A stretch of 64,000 nt of DNA from Canna indica (GCA_034359265.1 CP136898.1:37719501-37783500), one strand, 5' to 3'. Positions 33,359 to 44,510 are shown, counted from the first letter of the stretch. The notes: generated by a model not told the origin, from the letters alone. Translations and numbers: made by a program.

Positions 33359-36300
33359 TGAGCAATTTGAACTGTGTATCAATAGATTTGGAAATGACTG
33401 GCTTGGTTATTATGTTCCTGAAAATGGTAGAAGTGGTGGCCTCATTTTTGTTTGGAAGCAAGCTAAAATGAAAGTCAACCTATTGTACAAGTGTAGTCAG
33501 ACTATTCAACTCTCTGTAGCTCTTATAATGCAGATTCCTGGTTGATAACTGGCATCTATGCAAGTACAAAAGCAAAAGATCACAGGGAGGTGCTTTGGAA
33601 CTTCCTAAAGCATCTAAATATTTCTGATACACCACGGTGCTTGCTTGGTGATTTTAACTGTGTGGAAGTGCAGGAGAATAAAAAAGGTGGTAAACCTCTT
33701 AGAGTTGGAAATTCTCTAAAGGCTTTGAAGGATTTAAGAATGGATTCAGGTCTCATTGACCTGAAATTTGTGGGGTGCAAATACACCTGGAGCAATAACA
33801 AACAACGGAACAAAAGGGTTCTTGCTAGGCTTGATAGGGCGTATGTTAATTGTGAATGGCTAACACTGTATGGTAATGCTTCTGTTAAACATCTTAAGAG
33901 GCTTGCTTTTGACCATAGACCATTGCTCATTGATACTAATAGCTATAATGCTTTTAACAGCAGGAAAAAGAGGTTCATTTTTGAACTATATTGGTTAGAT
34001 CATGAGGACTTATCTCAGCAGATCAAATCAAATTGGGAGGAAAATACTTAACAAGGGTTGAATTCTCAGGGTTTTGATAAACAACTAGAAAACCTGGGGA
34101 AGGCACTGACCAAATGGAGCAAAGTGCATTTTGGTGCCATTGAAAAATATTTGAAATTAACTATGAATGAGCTTGGCACCCTAGAAACTATTGATGAAAA
34201 TGGTATGACAAGTGATATGGATTTGACGAGAATTAGAAGCTTAACTAACAAAGCCATGGCTCTCAACAGACAAGTGCATATAAAATGGTGGACCAAGTCA
34301 AGATCTACTTGGATTGAAATGAATGATAGAAACACCAAATATTTTCACAATTTGGCCAAGTTTAGAAAAAGGAATAATGTCATACAAGAGCTTCACATTG
34401 AAGGAAGGTCAATTACTGACCCTGCTAGCATTCTGAAAGAATTTGAAGAATGGTATAGAGATCTGGAAGTTGGAAAGCATTGCATTGGTTAACTGGGGTG
34501 AAATCTCTCAAATGGAATGAAAGATGATTCCTTATAGCAAACATGTTGAGCTATCAAAGGATATTACTGAAACTGAAATTGTCAATGTTATGAAAAGTTT
34601 GGGAAGAGGAAAGGCTCCTGACCTGATGGGTTCAACCTAGAATTTTTCTTAAATTTCTAGGATATTATCAAGGATTCGTACATGGCTGAAATTGAAACCT
34701 TCAACAACAAGTGCCTTTTACCTGTAGCAACGGGAAACACAAACTTGGTGTCATTCCTAAGACTGACAATGTAAAGATGGTAAGAGATTTTATGCCTATT
34801 GCTCTATGCAATGTAGCCTACAAGATTCTTTCCAAAGCTCTAGTTAATAGGATTAAATCTTATATGGCTGATATCATCTCAAAAGAGCAGACTGCCTTTA
34901 TCAAAAACAGAAATTTGCATGACAATATACTGGTTCTCTCAGAGGCAATCAATATCATCAGTAAATCTAAAAGGAAAAAACCTTTCATCCTGAAATTAGA
35001 CTTTGAGAAAGCCTTCGATAGGGTAGATTGGAATGCCCTAAAAGGAATATGCAATTGTATGAATTTTCCAAGGAAGGTAACAGACTGGTTCATGGCTTGT
35101 TTAAATTCTGCAAGGTTCAAATGTTGCATAAATGAAGATCAGTCAAGTTGCTTCAAAAGCTTCAAAGGAGTGAGATAGGGGGATCCTTTATCCCCCTATT
35201 TCTTTATTATTCTGGAAGAGCTTCTATCCTTACTCATTAATAGGTCTATAAGCTCAGAACAAATTAAAGCTTTTAAGTACAGAAACATCAAAATTAGCCA
35301 TATGTTCTTTGCTGACGATATTATTCTGATCATCAAATGTTGTGAAGAATCCTGTCTTAATGTCAAAGAGATCTTAAACCAATATGGGTCTATAACAAAT
35401 CAAAGGATAAATTACCAGAAATCAGAATGTTTCTTCCCTGGTGTTCTTCCTAGTAACAAGAGGAAGTTCTTCAGTGATTTAATGGGGATAAAGGAAGGTT
35501 CTTTTCCTCTAAAATACCATGGAGCATATGTGGCTAAAGGGAAACCTACCATCAGTATACAAAGGCAGATGTTAATTTGATAAGGCTGAGAAAAGACTTG
35601 ATTACTGGGCTAGCAGAAGCATATCTCAAGTTGGTAAAATAATTTTGCTTAACTCAGTCCTCAACTCAATTCCTACCCACACAATTGCTACCACTTGGAT
35701 GAATGAAAAGGTTGTAAGTTACTATGGAAAGTTTGCCAGAACTTATCTTTGGAAAAATAGTAAAAGAGGTCATGGGTTTCATCTTGTTAATTGGAGGAAA
35801 GTCACAATGAGTAAACATCATGATGGCCTTGGTGTTAAAGACCTAAGTATTTTTAAGATTTCCATTCATCAAGAAGAATCCTTTCGCTCCTTAACAAAAA
35901 AGATCTCACTTGGGTGAATCTTATTGTGAACAAGCACAATAATATACATCATTGGAATGTTGTTTCAACAAGGAATTCAAGTTGGGCTACTAAGGGCATT
36001 CTTTCTGCCATGATAGAGCTGAGAGAAGGTTTGAGAAAATGAATTAGAAATGGTATTGACACATATGTTTGGAAAGACCCATGGATTAATGGCATTCCTA
36101 TTGCGAAGTGGCCCACTTACATTAACATGAACAGAATTAGTGATGTGGCTTATGTCAGTGAGCTCATGACTGAAAATGATTGGAACACTAATCTGATCAG
36201 CAATATTTTTGAGGAGGATTTAGTCAAGGAAATCATGAAGATTTATATTCCAAAAAGTGGCAAAGATGACAAATGGATATGGGGTCTAAACAGTAAAGGG

Positions 36301-37505
36301 AAATTATCATGCAAGATTGCATATAATTTTCTAAAAGCTGAAGAGAATGAGACTTCTAATATAAGTTTCAATTGGAAATGCTTATGGGGGTTAAATGTTT
36401 TGCCTAAAGTCAAAATATTCTTATGGAAGCTTACTTATAGAAGGCTTCCTACAACTGATTTGCTTGCAAAAATAAGCAAAGTTCAAGCTCATTTGTGTTT
36501 TGTCTGCAAAGAAAATGATGAAAGTATCAATCATATCTTATATGAATGTTCACTAGCAAAAGACTTCTGGATGATGATGGAAAAGTTTCTGAACTACAAG
36601 TTGGTCTTCAAGGATCAATGGCCACAAGGTAGGTGGCTTGAGGAAGGAGAAAGTCTTGACACAGAGGCAAGGAAAAGATTGATTGGGTGTATTGCCACAG
36701 GTATTTGGTACTTGTGGAAAAATAGAAATGAACATTGCTTCAAAGGGAGAGGGTTTGGCTGTAACTCACTGGTTTTCAAAGTCATATCTAATGTTGCAAA
36801 CTACTGCTCTGTAATGAAGACAATTCTTATGAATTTGGGTATGCAGGGAAAGGAACAATTTGCTAGCAATTCAAATTTGCTAAACAATCAGTTCTGCTGC
36901 AATAATAAGAATTTGTTAAATGTCTTAAGGAATGATAAAGACACGAAGTTTTGGGGTTTCTGTGATGCATCATGGCTTAACTGAGATAGCAAAACTGGTT
37001 TAGGATTCCATTTTCTAAATGAGGATCAGAATGATTGTATAATGGGTTGCTGTAATACTATTTCTTCTGATATTTTGTCAGTTGAGCTTAAGGCAATTTG
37101 GCTGTGCTTAATGAAAGACAATCAACTGAATATGAAACACTTAAAAATTTTCACGGATAATATGCAGGCAGTGAACATTCTACAAAGGAGAGCCAAAGCT
37201 CCCCGTTTCTTAAAGTCTTGGTAAAAGACATTTCTTTTATACCCAAACACCTTGATGTAAGAGGCTGGCTTCACTTGGAAAGAACTGCAAATGTTAATGC
37301 TCATCAAATTGCAAAAGCTGGTTTATCTTCGAATGATAACTTGATCATGCAGCAAGACATTTGGGAATGTTTTGAAGAAGACTCATCTGTGCTTAACAAC
37401 TTAAGATTTTTTGCAAACAAAGATTTTGTTAAGTATTTCACTGAGGGCAACAACATGTTAAGTTCCCTCAGTTTTTTTTCCTCAGGCAACTATGTTGTTT
37501 ACTAG
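33359..37505 (+). pseudogene. LINE 2 ORF2: rest of endonuclease, RT, zf-RVT, RNase H
   Basis: The endonuclease continues with GGLIFVWKQA, GIYAS, LLGDFNCVE (GDFN), GCKYTWSNNKQ and AFDHRPLL. RT motifs: LGVIPKTDN, FMPIALCNVAYKILSKAL, QTAFIKNRNLHDNI, LKLDFEKAFDRVDW, GVR-stop-GDPLSPY (CAG to TAG at about 35177) and MFFADDIIL (about 35302), the FADD active site. The zf-RVT domain is at about 36400-36560 (LPKVKIFLWKL, CFVCKENDESINHILYEC). The C-terminal RNase H has FCDASW (about 36958), ELKAIWLC, IFTDN and, after a frameshift near 37220, ANVNAHQIAKAG. The last motif usually has Asp where His stands here. Stops and frameshifts occur throughout. Confidence 0.93.
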
Positions 37506-37966
37506 TTTAAAGTTGATTTCAAAAACCATTACTAGTAGGGTTGTAATAAGGATGTAAGATCCTCTTTAAATAATACAGATAGACTCTACCACAAGGAATA
37601 TGGTAATATGCGGGACTCCGATGCAAGGTGCACGGTCAAGGACTCTCTGCCCTTATTTCCTGGATACTGAATGTGACCTGACTTTGTTGGTGAGTATTTT
37701 CCTTAAAAAAAAAAATCAAATTTAAACATCAGTATAATATGATGCGTTGGATATAAAAATTGAAGGATGCAAAATAAAGTAAATAATTAAAAAATTAATT
37801 GGATTTGCCTCGAGAATAAGTCAACTACATTTAAACTAATATGGAAAGTCTTCCGAGTGTTGATGATTCCTAATTAAAGCGTATAAATGGTTGCATATTT
37901 GCACATAACGTCCATGATCGTATACTATTTTATGTTGAGGTATAAATAATGCAATAGACTACAAAG
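37506..37966. other. LINE 2 3' UTR, poly(A), and short flank
   Basis: The LINE 3' UTR runs to the 11-nt poly(A) at 37705-37715, followed by the target duplication at 37716-37729. From 37730 to 37966 is AT-rich flank with nothing recognisable, up to the hAT element. Confidence 0.7.
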
Positions 37967-37974
37967 AAACACAC

Positions 37975-38707
37975 TAGGGCTGTTCATGGGTCAAATCCGA
38001 CCCAATGAACACGAGAAACCGACCCGACCCGAATTAATCAGGCCGGGTCGGGTCGGGTAATCGGGTCGGGTCAGGTTTAATTTATTCTAACCCGACTATA
38101 ATCAGGTCGGGTCTCAGGTTTCAAGGTTTGGAACCCGATTATCCGAGACCTGACTCGATTACCCGATTAAATATATTTTATTAATTTTTTTAAAATATAT
38201 ATTAAAAAAATAAAAAAGTCACTCGGTAAAGACGCAGGCCGGCCTGTGTCTTCCCAAGAAAACGCGGCCACGCGACTTGTCTTCCCAGGAAGACAGTCGT
38301 GTCTTCCCAAGAAGACGCTTGGGAAGACGCAACAAACCATGCTGTTATTTATTATTTAAAAAAATGCATGACGCGTAAGATTAAAAAAATCACATGATAG
38401 CTTATTATTTATTATTTAATGTGTAGACCGCAAACATGTGGCTGTTAAAAGCTTGATTGTAAAAGCTGCATATAGTGCTTATTAAAAAAACCACAGACGC
38501 TTGAGAAATCAACCACATTTTTTTTAAATTTATTATTTAACGGGTAAACCGACTACCCGATCTGATCCGACCCGATTCCAGGTGGGTCTGGTCGGATCGG
38601 GTTCAAAAAATTTTATCTTAAAACCCGACCCAACCCGACCTGATTGTTTGTTAGTTGGGTCGGGCCGAGTTTTTCCCCAAACCCGACCCGACCTGTGAAC
38701 AACCCTA
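37975..38707. mobile_element. Non-autonomous hAT element with GGGTCGGG repeats
   Basis: 8-bp target duplication AAACACAC at 37967-37974 and 38708-38715. Ends are inverted: TAGGGCTGTTCATGGGTC on the left and, reversed, TAGGGTTGTTCACAGGTCGG on the right. Both subterminal regions are packed with CCCGACCCG/GGGTCGGG units. The centre has an inverted repeat around GTCTTCCCAAGAAGAC (about 38245-38330). There is no transposase. The 8-bp duplication and TAGGG ends fit the hAT superfamily. Confidence 0.88.
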
Positions 38708-39199
38708 AAACACACTATCACTAACAGATCAAATATATTAGTAATATTTAAAAGGGATAATAGATTAAAAAATCACAAAGTTTGCAAAAATTTTACGTTC
38801 TACCCACGATTTCAAATTTAGCCTGTAAATGCACAACATTTGCTTCCGTTTATGCCATCTACCAAATCGTCACGTGCCGTATCAACTTAGCTGACGTGGA
38901 GGTAAACGACGTTTGAGTGGTCTGACTGCATCATACGCGGCAGACGGCCCCACATTTTTTTTCTCTCTCTCTTCTCTTCTTCATTCCAACAGCTATCACT
39001 TTTTTTTAAAAATTTCTTCTTCTTCTTCTCCCCAATGGCTGAGCACCAGCCTCCACAGCCATGGTCGCCGCCGACACAGTGAACTTCTTCTTCTCCTCCA
39101 CCTCCTCCTCCCCATATGGCTAAGCATCTCGCCTCCTCCTCGTCCTCCTTCTCCTCCACCTCCTCCTCCCCATGTGGCTGAGCACTATCCTCCACAGCC

Positions 39200-39345
39200 A
39201 TGGTCGCCGCCGGCACGGTGAAGCACTTCATGCTGAAGTGGGCCACGGCGGGAGAGCTCGTCATCCACGCTGCACATCATGTGTGGAGACATGATGTTGG
39301 GGGGGAAATGTTCAGGTACTTCAGCCACCTTTTTTTAAATTCTTC
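39200..39345 (+). pseudogene. Captured gene fragment, copy 1 (Lsi2-like efflux transporter)
   Basis: From ATG 39200 the frame reads MVAAGTVKHFMLKW, VWRHDVGGEMFRYF. It aligns with the better copy at 41124-41350, which identifies it. It sits in the left half of the Pack-MULE and ends in CT-rich repeats. It is too short and too altered to be functional. The ATGGTCGCCGCCGGCAC start is repeated several times in the element. Confidence 0.5.
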
Positions 39346-39379
39346 TTCTTCTTCTTCTCCTCAACCTCCTCCTCCCCAT

Positions 39380-41092
39380 TGTTGGCTTTAGGTTTTCAAC
39401 CTTAGCCTTAATCTCGGTTTTGATGGTTTTGATGATAACAAACATGGGACTAGTGATTTCATGGAGAATATCTTTCAGGTTCCATATCGGTTAGTGTGCG
39501 ACGTCCGCGATCGGAGAAATCAGATAAATCGACAAGGATGCTCGTCGGTGCTCGTGAATCTTCAAGAAAAGGAGTTTAGGTTTAGGGTGTCTAGAAATTA
39601 ATGTAATCCTCATGATGATGCATAAGAAACCCAAAAATCTATCCCGAACCCCAAACCATGAAATTCCGAGACCGCCCTGAAATTCACTAAGACTAGGGAG
39701 CTCCTTGGAGGGCTATATGATCCAAACTTTTTCTTGGAATAAAAAATGGTGGTAATTGTTCCTTGGGTCAAAACTAGATAACGAGGTATTTTTTAGGATT
39801 TTTTGGAGGCCTTTAGCATATCCTTATTTGACCCGAAAGATTAGGAAATTTCCATTTTATACTAGATCACAAGAACTAGATTTTGATCCTCAGGGATTTT
39901 AATTTTTTAGATATTTTTATTGAATTCAAATGGGGTATAATCCTTATATAACATTTATGTTTTAAAGTTATCATGTTTTAAAGTTATATAAGTAGACTTA
40001 GTGAAAACGGAACCAAAAGAACCAGACAGAACATAAGCTGTCTGCCTTCTTCGGCTCAGGTTCGATCGACCGACCGAAAAAATGGGCAGTAGGCTTGGTG
40101 GTCGACCGACCTGTGTATAAGCCTAAGACACAATCACGTCGGTCGACCGACGGGTCGACCGAAGATCGCGGATCGCGTGATTTGCGTCTGGCGGTCGACC
40201 CGTCGGTCAACCGACCAGAGAAAAGAGGAGCGGTCGAAGGACCGGTCGACCATTCGGTCGACCGACCATTCGGTCGACCGACCATTCGACCGGCCGTTGT
40301 AACGGATAGTTTTCTATTTATTGAACAGCTATTTCTTCACGAGAGTATAAATATACCCTCATATGATTCTTCAAAAACTCTTCCTCATCTTCTACAGCCT
40401 TCATTGAGCATTCTAAGAGGAAGATTTGAAGCCTTCCAAAAGATCTAAAGCGCGCTCTACTTCTTCCGCGAACATCTTCTTCAAGCGCACAAGTTTGGCT
40501 CAACTCGGGTTTCGATCGAGTTCTACCTCCTGAAGAGTTGAAGGTGCCAAATGCTTGCTAAGGAGCTTGTACTATTGGTTTTATTCTAAGCTCCTTGGAT
40601 TGTAATTTTTACCTGTTATTTAACGTTTTATTCGAATTTGTGTGTGAAGACCTTGTGTTAGGTCTTGTTGTGTAAGTGGTTACCTTGCAAGGTGTAAAAC
40701 CACTTGTGTGTGTAAACGTAGTTGTGGAAGAGGACTCTCGATAAGAAGGCGGTGACTTCCGGGTGTGGAAGTGCCTTAGGTCGAGAGTGCGTCTCTTCGG
40801 TGAAAAATCCTCGGGTGTAAGGAAAACTTAAAATAATCTAGTAAAACTAGTTTGGAAATCCAAAGGGGGGTGCTTAGGTAGTGGAGTACGCATTGGGGCC
40901 GAACCACTATAAATTGTGTGTTAGCATTGTTTTATTGTTGCTTGCGCTTAATTGTTTATTTTGCTTCTACATACATTCATCGAATCGCAAATCGCCTAAT
41001 CAATCTAAGTAATCGTTTAAAATTGAATTTAGGCTAATCGAATTAGTAAACACACTATTCACCCCCCCTCTAGTGTCGCCATTTCGCCCACA
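39380..41092 (+). mobile_element. Solo LTR of the Sirevirus family inside the Pack-MULE
   Basis: Target duplication CCCAT at 39375-39379 and 41093-41097. Starts TGTTGGCTTTAGG and ends CGCCCACA. It is collinear with the 14126 and 20636 LTRs, with TATA box at 40346-40353 and GGTCGACC cluster at about 40060-40290, where ACCATTCGGTCGACCG is tandemly repeated. A 50-60-bp block after the GTAAACGTAG motif (near 40718) is missing relative to the other copies. It derives from LTR-LTR recombination of a full element. Confidence 0.94.
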
Positions 41093-41123
41093 CCCATATG
41101 GCTGAGCACCATCCTCCACAGCC

Positions 41124-41350
41124 ATGGTCGTCGTCGGCATAGTGAAGTACTTCATGCTGAAGTAGGCCACGACAGGGGAGCTCGTCATCCGTGCTGCACG
41201 TAATGTGTGGAGACATGATGTCGGGGTGGAGATGTTCAAGTACCTGGGCCGCCTCCTCTCCTAGAAGAGCAAGGGTGGCCACGACCTGCTCTACTGCGTT
41301 TGCCTCATCTCTGCCCTCGCCGGCATGCTCTTCACCAACGACATCATATG
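41124..41350 (+). pseudogene. Captured Lsi2-like (ArsB/NhaD-type permease) fragment, copy 2
   Basis: The plus-strand frame reads VWRHDVGVEMFKYLGRLLS, stop, KSKGGHDLLYCVCLISALAG, MLFTNDI. The series MFKYLGRLLS-KSKGG-DLL-VCLISAL-LFTND matches the segment of plant Lsi2-type silicon/arsenite efflux transporters around their conserved FTND motif. The identification is from memory of the family and was not searched. An in-frame TAG lies at 41262-41264, and another stop follows FMLK near 41163. The rest of the transporter is absent and CT-rich repeats follow, so this is a captured exon piece with no transport function. Confidence 0.65.
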
Positions 41351-41394
41351 GCTGAGCACCATCCTCCACAGCCATGGTCACCGCCGGCACGATG

Positions 41395-41560
41395 AACTTC
41401 TTCTTATTCTCCACCTCTTTCTTCTCCTCCACCTCCTCCTCCCCATATGGCTGACCACCTCGCCTTCTTCTTCTTCTTCTTCTTCTTCTTCTTCTCCTCC
41501 TTCTCCTCCTTCTCCCCCACCTCCTTCTTCTCCTCCACCTCCTCCTCCCCATATGGCTGA
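41395..41560. repeat. CT-rich microsatellite and repeat units in the Pack-MULE
   Basis: Long CTT/CCT runs separated by CCCCATATGGCTGAGCACC-type units, also seen at 39005-39190 and 39340-39380. Each unit joins a CT-rich tract to the start of the captured fragment (CCTCCACAGCCATGGTCGCC). On the opposite strand the tracts produce long Glu/Gly-rich ORFs that are not genes. Confidence 0.7.
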
Positions 41561-42088
41561 GCACCATCCTTTACAGCCATGGTCGCCGCTGGCACGTGGC
41601 GAGGGAGGGAGCGGAGGGTGTGGGAGTACTAGTGGCGGTGGGAGAGGGAGGATGTTGGCTTGTCGGAGGGGGAGGTGGTTCCGCTTGTAGATCTTTGGGA
41701 TGGAGGAGGAGGAGGAGGAGGAGCGGTGGGAAGGGGAGGATGTCGGCTTGTCAGAGGGGAGGTGATTCTGTTGCAGATATTTGGGATGGAGGAGGAGGAG
41801 GCGGCGGCGGCGGTTGGTGGGAGAAAAAAGAGAAGAAAGAGAGAAAAAGATACTTTTTAATCTATTATTTGTGCCTAGATGTACGTGGCAGGCCACGTAT
41901 GACGCCGTCATGACACACAAGCACCGTTTACCTCCACGTCAGCTAAGTTGAGACGACATGTGACGATTTGGTAGATGACATAAACGGAAGCAAAGGTTGT
42001 GCATTTACAGACTTAATTTGAAATCGTGGGTAGAACGTAAAATTTTTGCAAACCTTGTGATTTTTTAGTCTATTATCGCTATTTAAAA

Positions 42089-42478
42089 ATCCGTCGGTAA
42101 TACTATTAATGACAGCAAATCTGTTGGTAAAATTCGTCGGTGATACACTGATGATACCAACAAAAAAATATATTTGTCAATAATACAAATGGATCAATGT
42201 ATCTATTGATAATACCATACCAACGGATATACATTCGTCGGTAATACTAACGGATGCACATCATTTAACATATAGGAATCGGTCAAGTCCTAAAAATTGT
42301 AACGAGTGGAGCGTGAGGTCGGGTGGGAAATCACAAGTGGTTAATCTATAGGTTAATCTACGGTAACCTGTAAACTTTAAAATTTCATCCAAGAAACATA
42401 AATCATTAGTCAAGTTCTTACCATGTTCACACAACAAACTTTTGAAGCTACTATAACTAAGCCAAAGTGCCAATATAG
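42089..42478. other. Spacer with CGTCGGTAATAC-type short repeats
   Basis: Contains repeated ATTCGTCGGTAATAC/CCGTCGGTAATAC and ACGGAT motifs (42091-42250), which look like subterminal repeats of a CACTA-type element. Removing the Pack-MULE joins them to AACAGATCAAATATATTAG on the left. I could not find matching ends. 42260-42478 holds nothing recognisable. Confidence 0.35.
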
Positions 42479-44510
42479 TGTTAGGTGAAGGTGAATGTCT
42501 ACACTAGAGGGAGGGGGGCTAGTTTTAAACATAATTTCAATTTTTATCAGCTTCTTGAATTTTAAGCAAACACAATAATTAACAAGTGCAGAAGCAAGTA
42601 AGTAATGAAAATAGCAACACAAATAAGATCAATGCTAACACACAAGAATTTATAGTGGTTCGGAAACACCACCTACTCCACTACATAAGCTCCTCGGTCA
42701 GGATTTCAAACTCAAATCCACTATATTTCAAGGTTCCTACAAATGAGGAATTTACATTGGAAGCTCTCTGCTTTCACCCTGAAGCAACTTCCCACCTCAC
42801 TTATCCTAGGACACACCCTAATCAAGTATACAATAGTGGATTTATGCCTCTACACCAAGGCAACCACTCAACTCTTAACCTACTCAATCTATGTCAAATA
42901 CACACTTCAAAGTATATGAAATTGAACAACAAATACAAATTAAATGGAGCAATAAATAAACCACAAACAATTAGCCCCAAACAAGTAGTCCTAGTTCCTC
43001 TTGATACCTCAAGATGATGAATAAATCAAGTGTAAGGATCAATCAAGAATCAAAGTATAGGAAACTAGGACTAGGGTTTGATGATAGATGGCTCGAAGTA
43101 AGCTTAGAATGCTCAATAGATGGCTCAAGGAACATTAGTCACCAGTAGGAAGGCAAGGAACTAGTTTTGGGGGGGGGGGGGGGAGCTAGTTATAAACCTA
43201 ATTTCGATCTTTATCGGCTTCTTGAATATTAAGCAAACACAATAATTAACAAGTGTGGAAGCAAGTAAGTAATAAAAATAGTAACACAAATAAGATCAAT
43301 GCTAACACACAAGAATTCATAGTTGTTCAGCAACACCGCCTACTCCACTAACTAAGCACATCGCCTAGGATTTTAAACTCAAATCCACTATATTTCAAGG
43401 TTCCTACAAATGAGGAATTTACATTGGAAGCTCTCTGCTTTCACCCCGATGCAACTTCCCACCTCACTTCTCCTAGGACACCCTCATCAAGTATACAATA
43501 GTGGATTTATGCCTCTACACCAAGGTAACCACTCAACTCTTAACCTACTCAACCTATGTCAAATACACACTTCAAAGTATACGAAATTGAACAATAAATA
43601 CAAATTAAATGGAACAATAAATAAACCACAAACACTTAGCCCCAAACAAGTAGTCCTAGTTCTTCTTGATGCCTCAAGATGATGAATAAATCAAGTGTAA
43701 GGATTAATCAACAATCAAAGTATAGGAAACTAGGGTTTGATGATAAATGGCTCGAAGTAAGCTTAGAATGCTCAATAGATGGCTCAAGGAACATTAGTCA
43801 CTGGTAGGAAGGCAAGGAACTAGTTTTTGTAGGGGAGGGGGGGCTAATTTTGATCTTTATCGGCTTCCTTGAATATTAAGCAAACACAATAATTAACAAG
43901 TGCAGAAGCAAGTAAGTAATAAAAATAGTAACACAAATAAGATCAATGCTAACACACATGAATTCATAGTTGTTCAGCAACACTGCCTACTCCACTAAGT
44001 AAGCACATCGCCTAGGATTTCAAACTCAAATCCACTATATTTCAAGGTTCCTACAAATGAGGAATTTACATTGGAAGCTCTCTGCTTTCATCCCGAAGCA
44101 ACATCCCACCTCACTTTTCCTAGGGCACCCTAATCAATTGTACAAGAGTGGATTTATACCTCTAAACCAAGGCAACCACTCAACTCTTGACCTACCTAAC
44201 CTATGTCAAATACACACTTCAAAGTATACAAAATTGAACAATAAATACAAATTAAATGAAGCAATAAATAAACCACAAACACTTAGCTCCAAACAAGTAG
44301 TCATAGCTCCTCTTGATACCTCAAGATGATTGAATCAATCAAGTGTAAGGCTCAATCAAGAATCAAAGTATAGGAAACTAGGGTTTGATGATAGATTGCT
44401 CGAAGTAAGCTTAGAATAGTCAATAGATGGCTTAAGAAACATTAGTCACTAGTACGAAGGCAAGGAAAACCAATTTTTATATGGGGGGGGGCTAGTTTTA
44501 AACTTAATTC
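42479..44510 (-). repeat. Three tandem copies of a Sirevirus-like R-U5 segment
   Basis: Units start at about 42519, 43186 and 43844, with a fourth start at 44492 (periods about 667, 658 and 648 bp). Each is bounded by a G run (9-20 G) next to CTAGTTTT or CTAGTTAT. Read on the minus strand each unit matches the LTR family downstream of its TATA box, with TTGAGCCATC, CTAAGCTT, CATCAAGAGGAA-like sequence, GTAGTGGAGTAGG, AACCACTATAAATTCTTG and the C-rich tract. Only the leftmost unit has the true LTR end (CTCTAGTGTAGAC to CACCTAACA, outer end at 42479). ORFs of about 90 codons recur in each unit on the plus strand but are antisense to the LTR. No internal retrotransposon sequence is attached. Confidence 0.85.

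Larger units (their letters stand above)
26953..37715 (+). mobile_element. L1-type LINE copy 2, interrupted by a MULE
   Basis: Flanked by a perfect 14-bp target duplication TCAAATTTAAACAT at 26939-26952 and 37716-37729, with an 11-nt poly(A) at 37705-37715. It therefore looks like a full-length insertion: 5' UTR, ORF1 (27104-28807), ORF2 (28804-37505, interrupted by 28926-33349) and 3' UTR. Without the MULE it is about 6.3 kb. The domain set is endonuclease, RT, zf-RVT and a plant-type C-terminal RNase H. Many stops show it is inactive. Confidence 0.93.
38754..42079. mobile_element. Pack-MULE-like element with transporter fragment and nested solo LTR
   Basis: 9-bp target duplication TATTTAAAA at 38745-38753 and 42080-42088. 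The terminal inverted repeats are about 160-165 bp (38754-38915 and about 41920-42079). They begin GGGATAATAGAT and, reversed, GCGATAATAGAC, and both contain GCAAAAATTTTACGTTCTAC. There is no transposase. The interior is GC-rich, contains pieces of a plant gene (see 39200 and 41124) and CT-rich repeats, and is split by a solo LTR at 39380-41092. These traits define a Pack-MULE. The element without the LTR is about 1.6 kb. Confidence 0.92.

Noticed and set aside
38040..38130. GGGTCGGGTCGGG runs considered as interstitial telomere repeat
   Set aside because: The plant telomere unit is TTTAGGG. These units belong to the subterminal arrays of a hAT element with an 8-bp target duplication.
41378..41920. 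Long Glu/Ser/Pro/Gly-rich ORFs on both strands of the Pack-MULE
   Set aside because: They are translations of CTT/CCT microsatellites with no complex sequence or domain.
38711..42480. CACTAT at 38713 and ATAGTG at 42475-42480 as ends of another CACTA element
   Set aside because: Beyond six bases the ends do not match and there is no 3-bp target duplication. The right motif coincides with the outer end of the LTR array.
42586..44329. ORFs of 90-143 codons with almost the same peptide three times (43017, 43682, 44329 ends)
   Set aside because: They are antisense to LTR-derived tandem units. Conservation follows from tandem duplication, and frames differ by indels.
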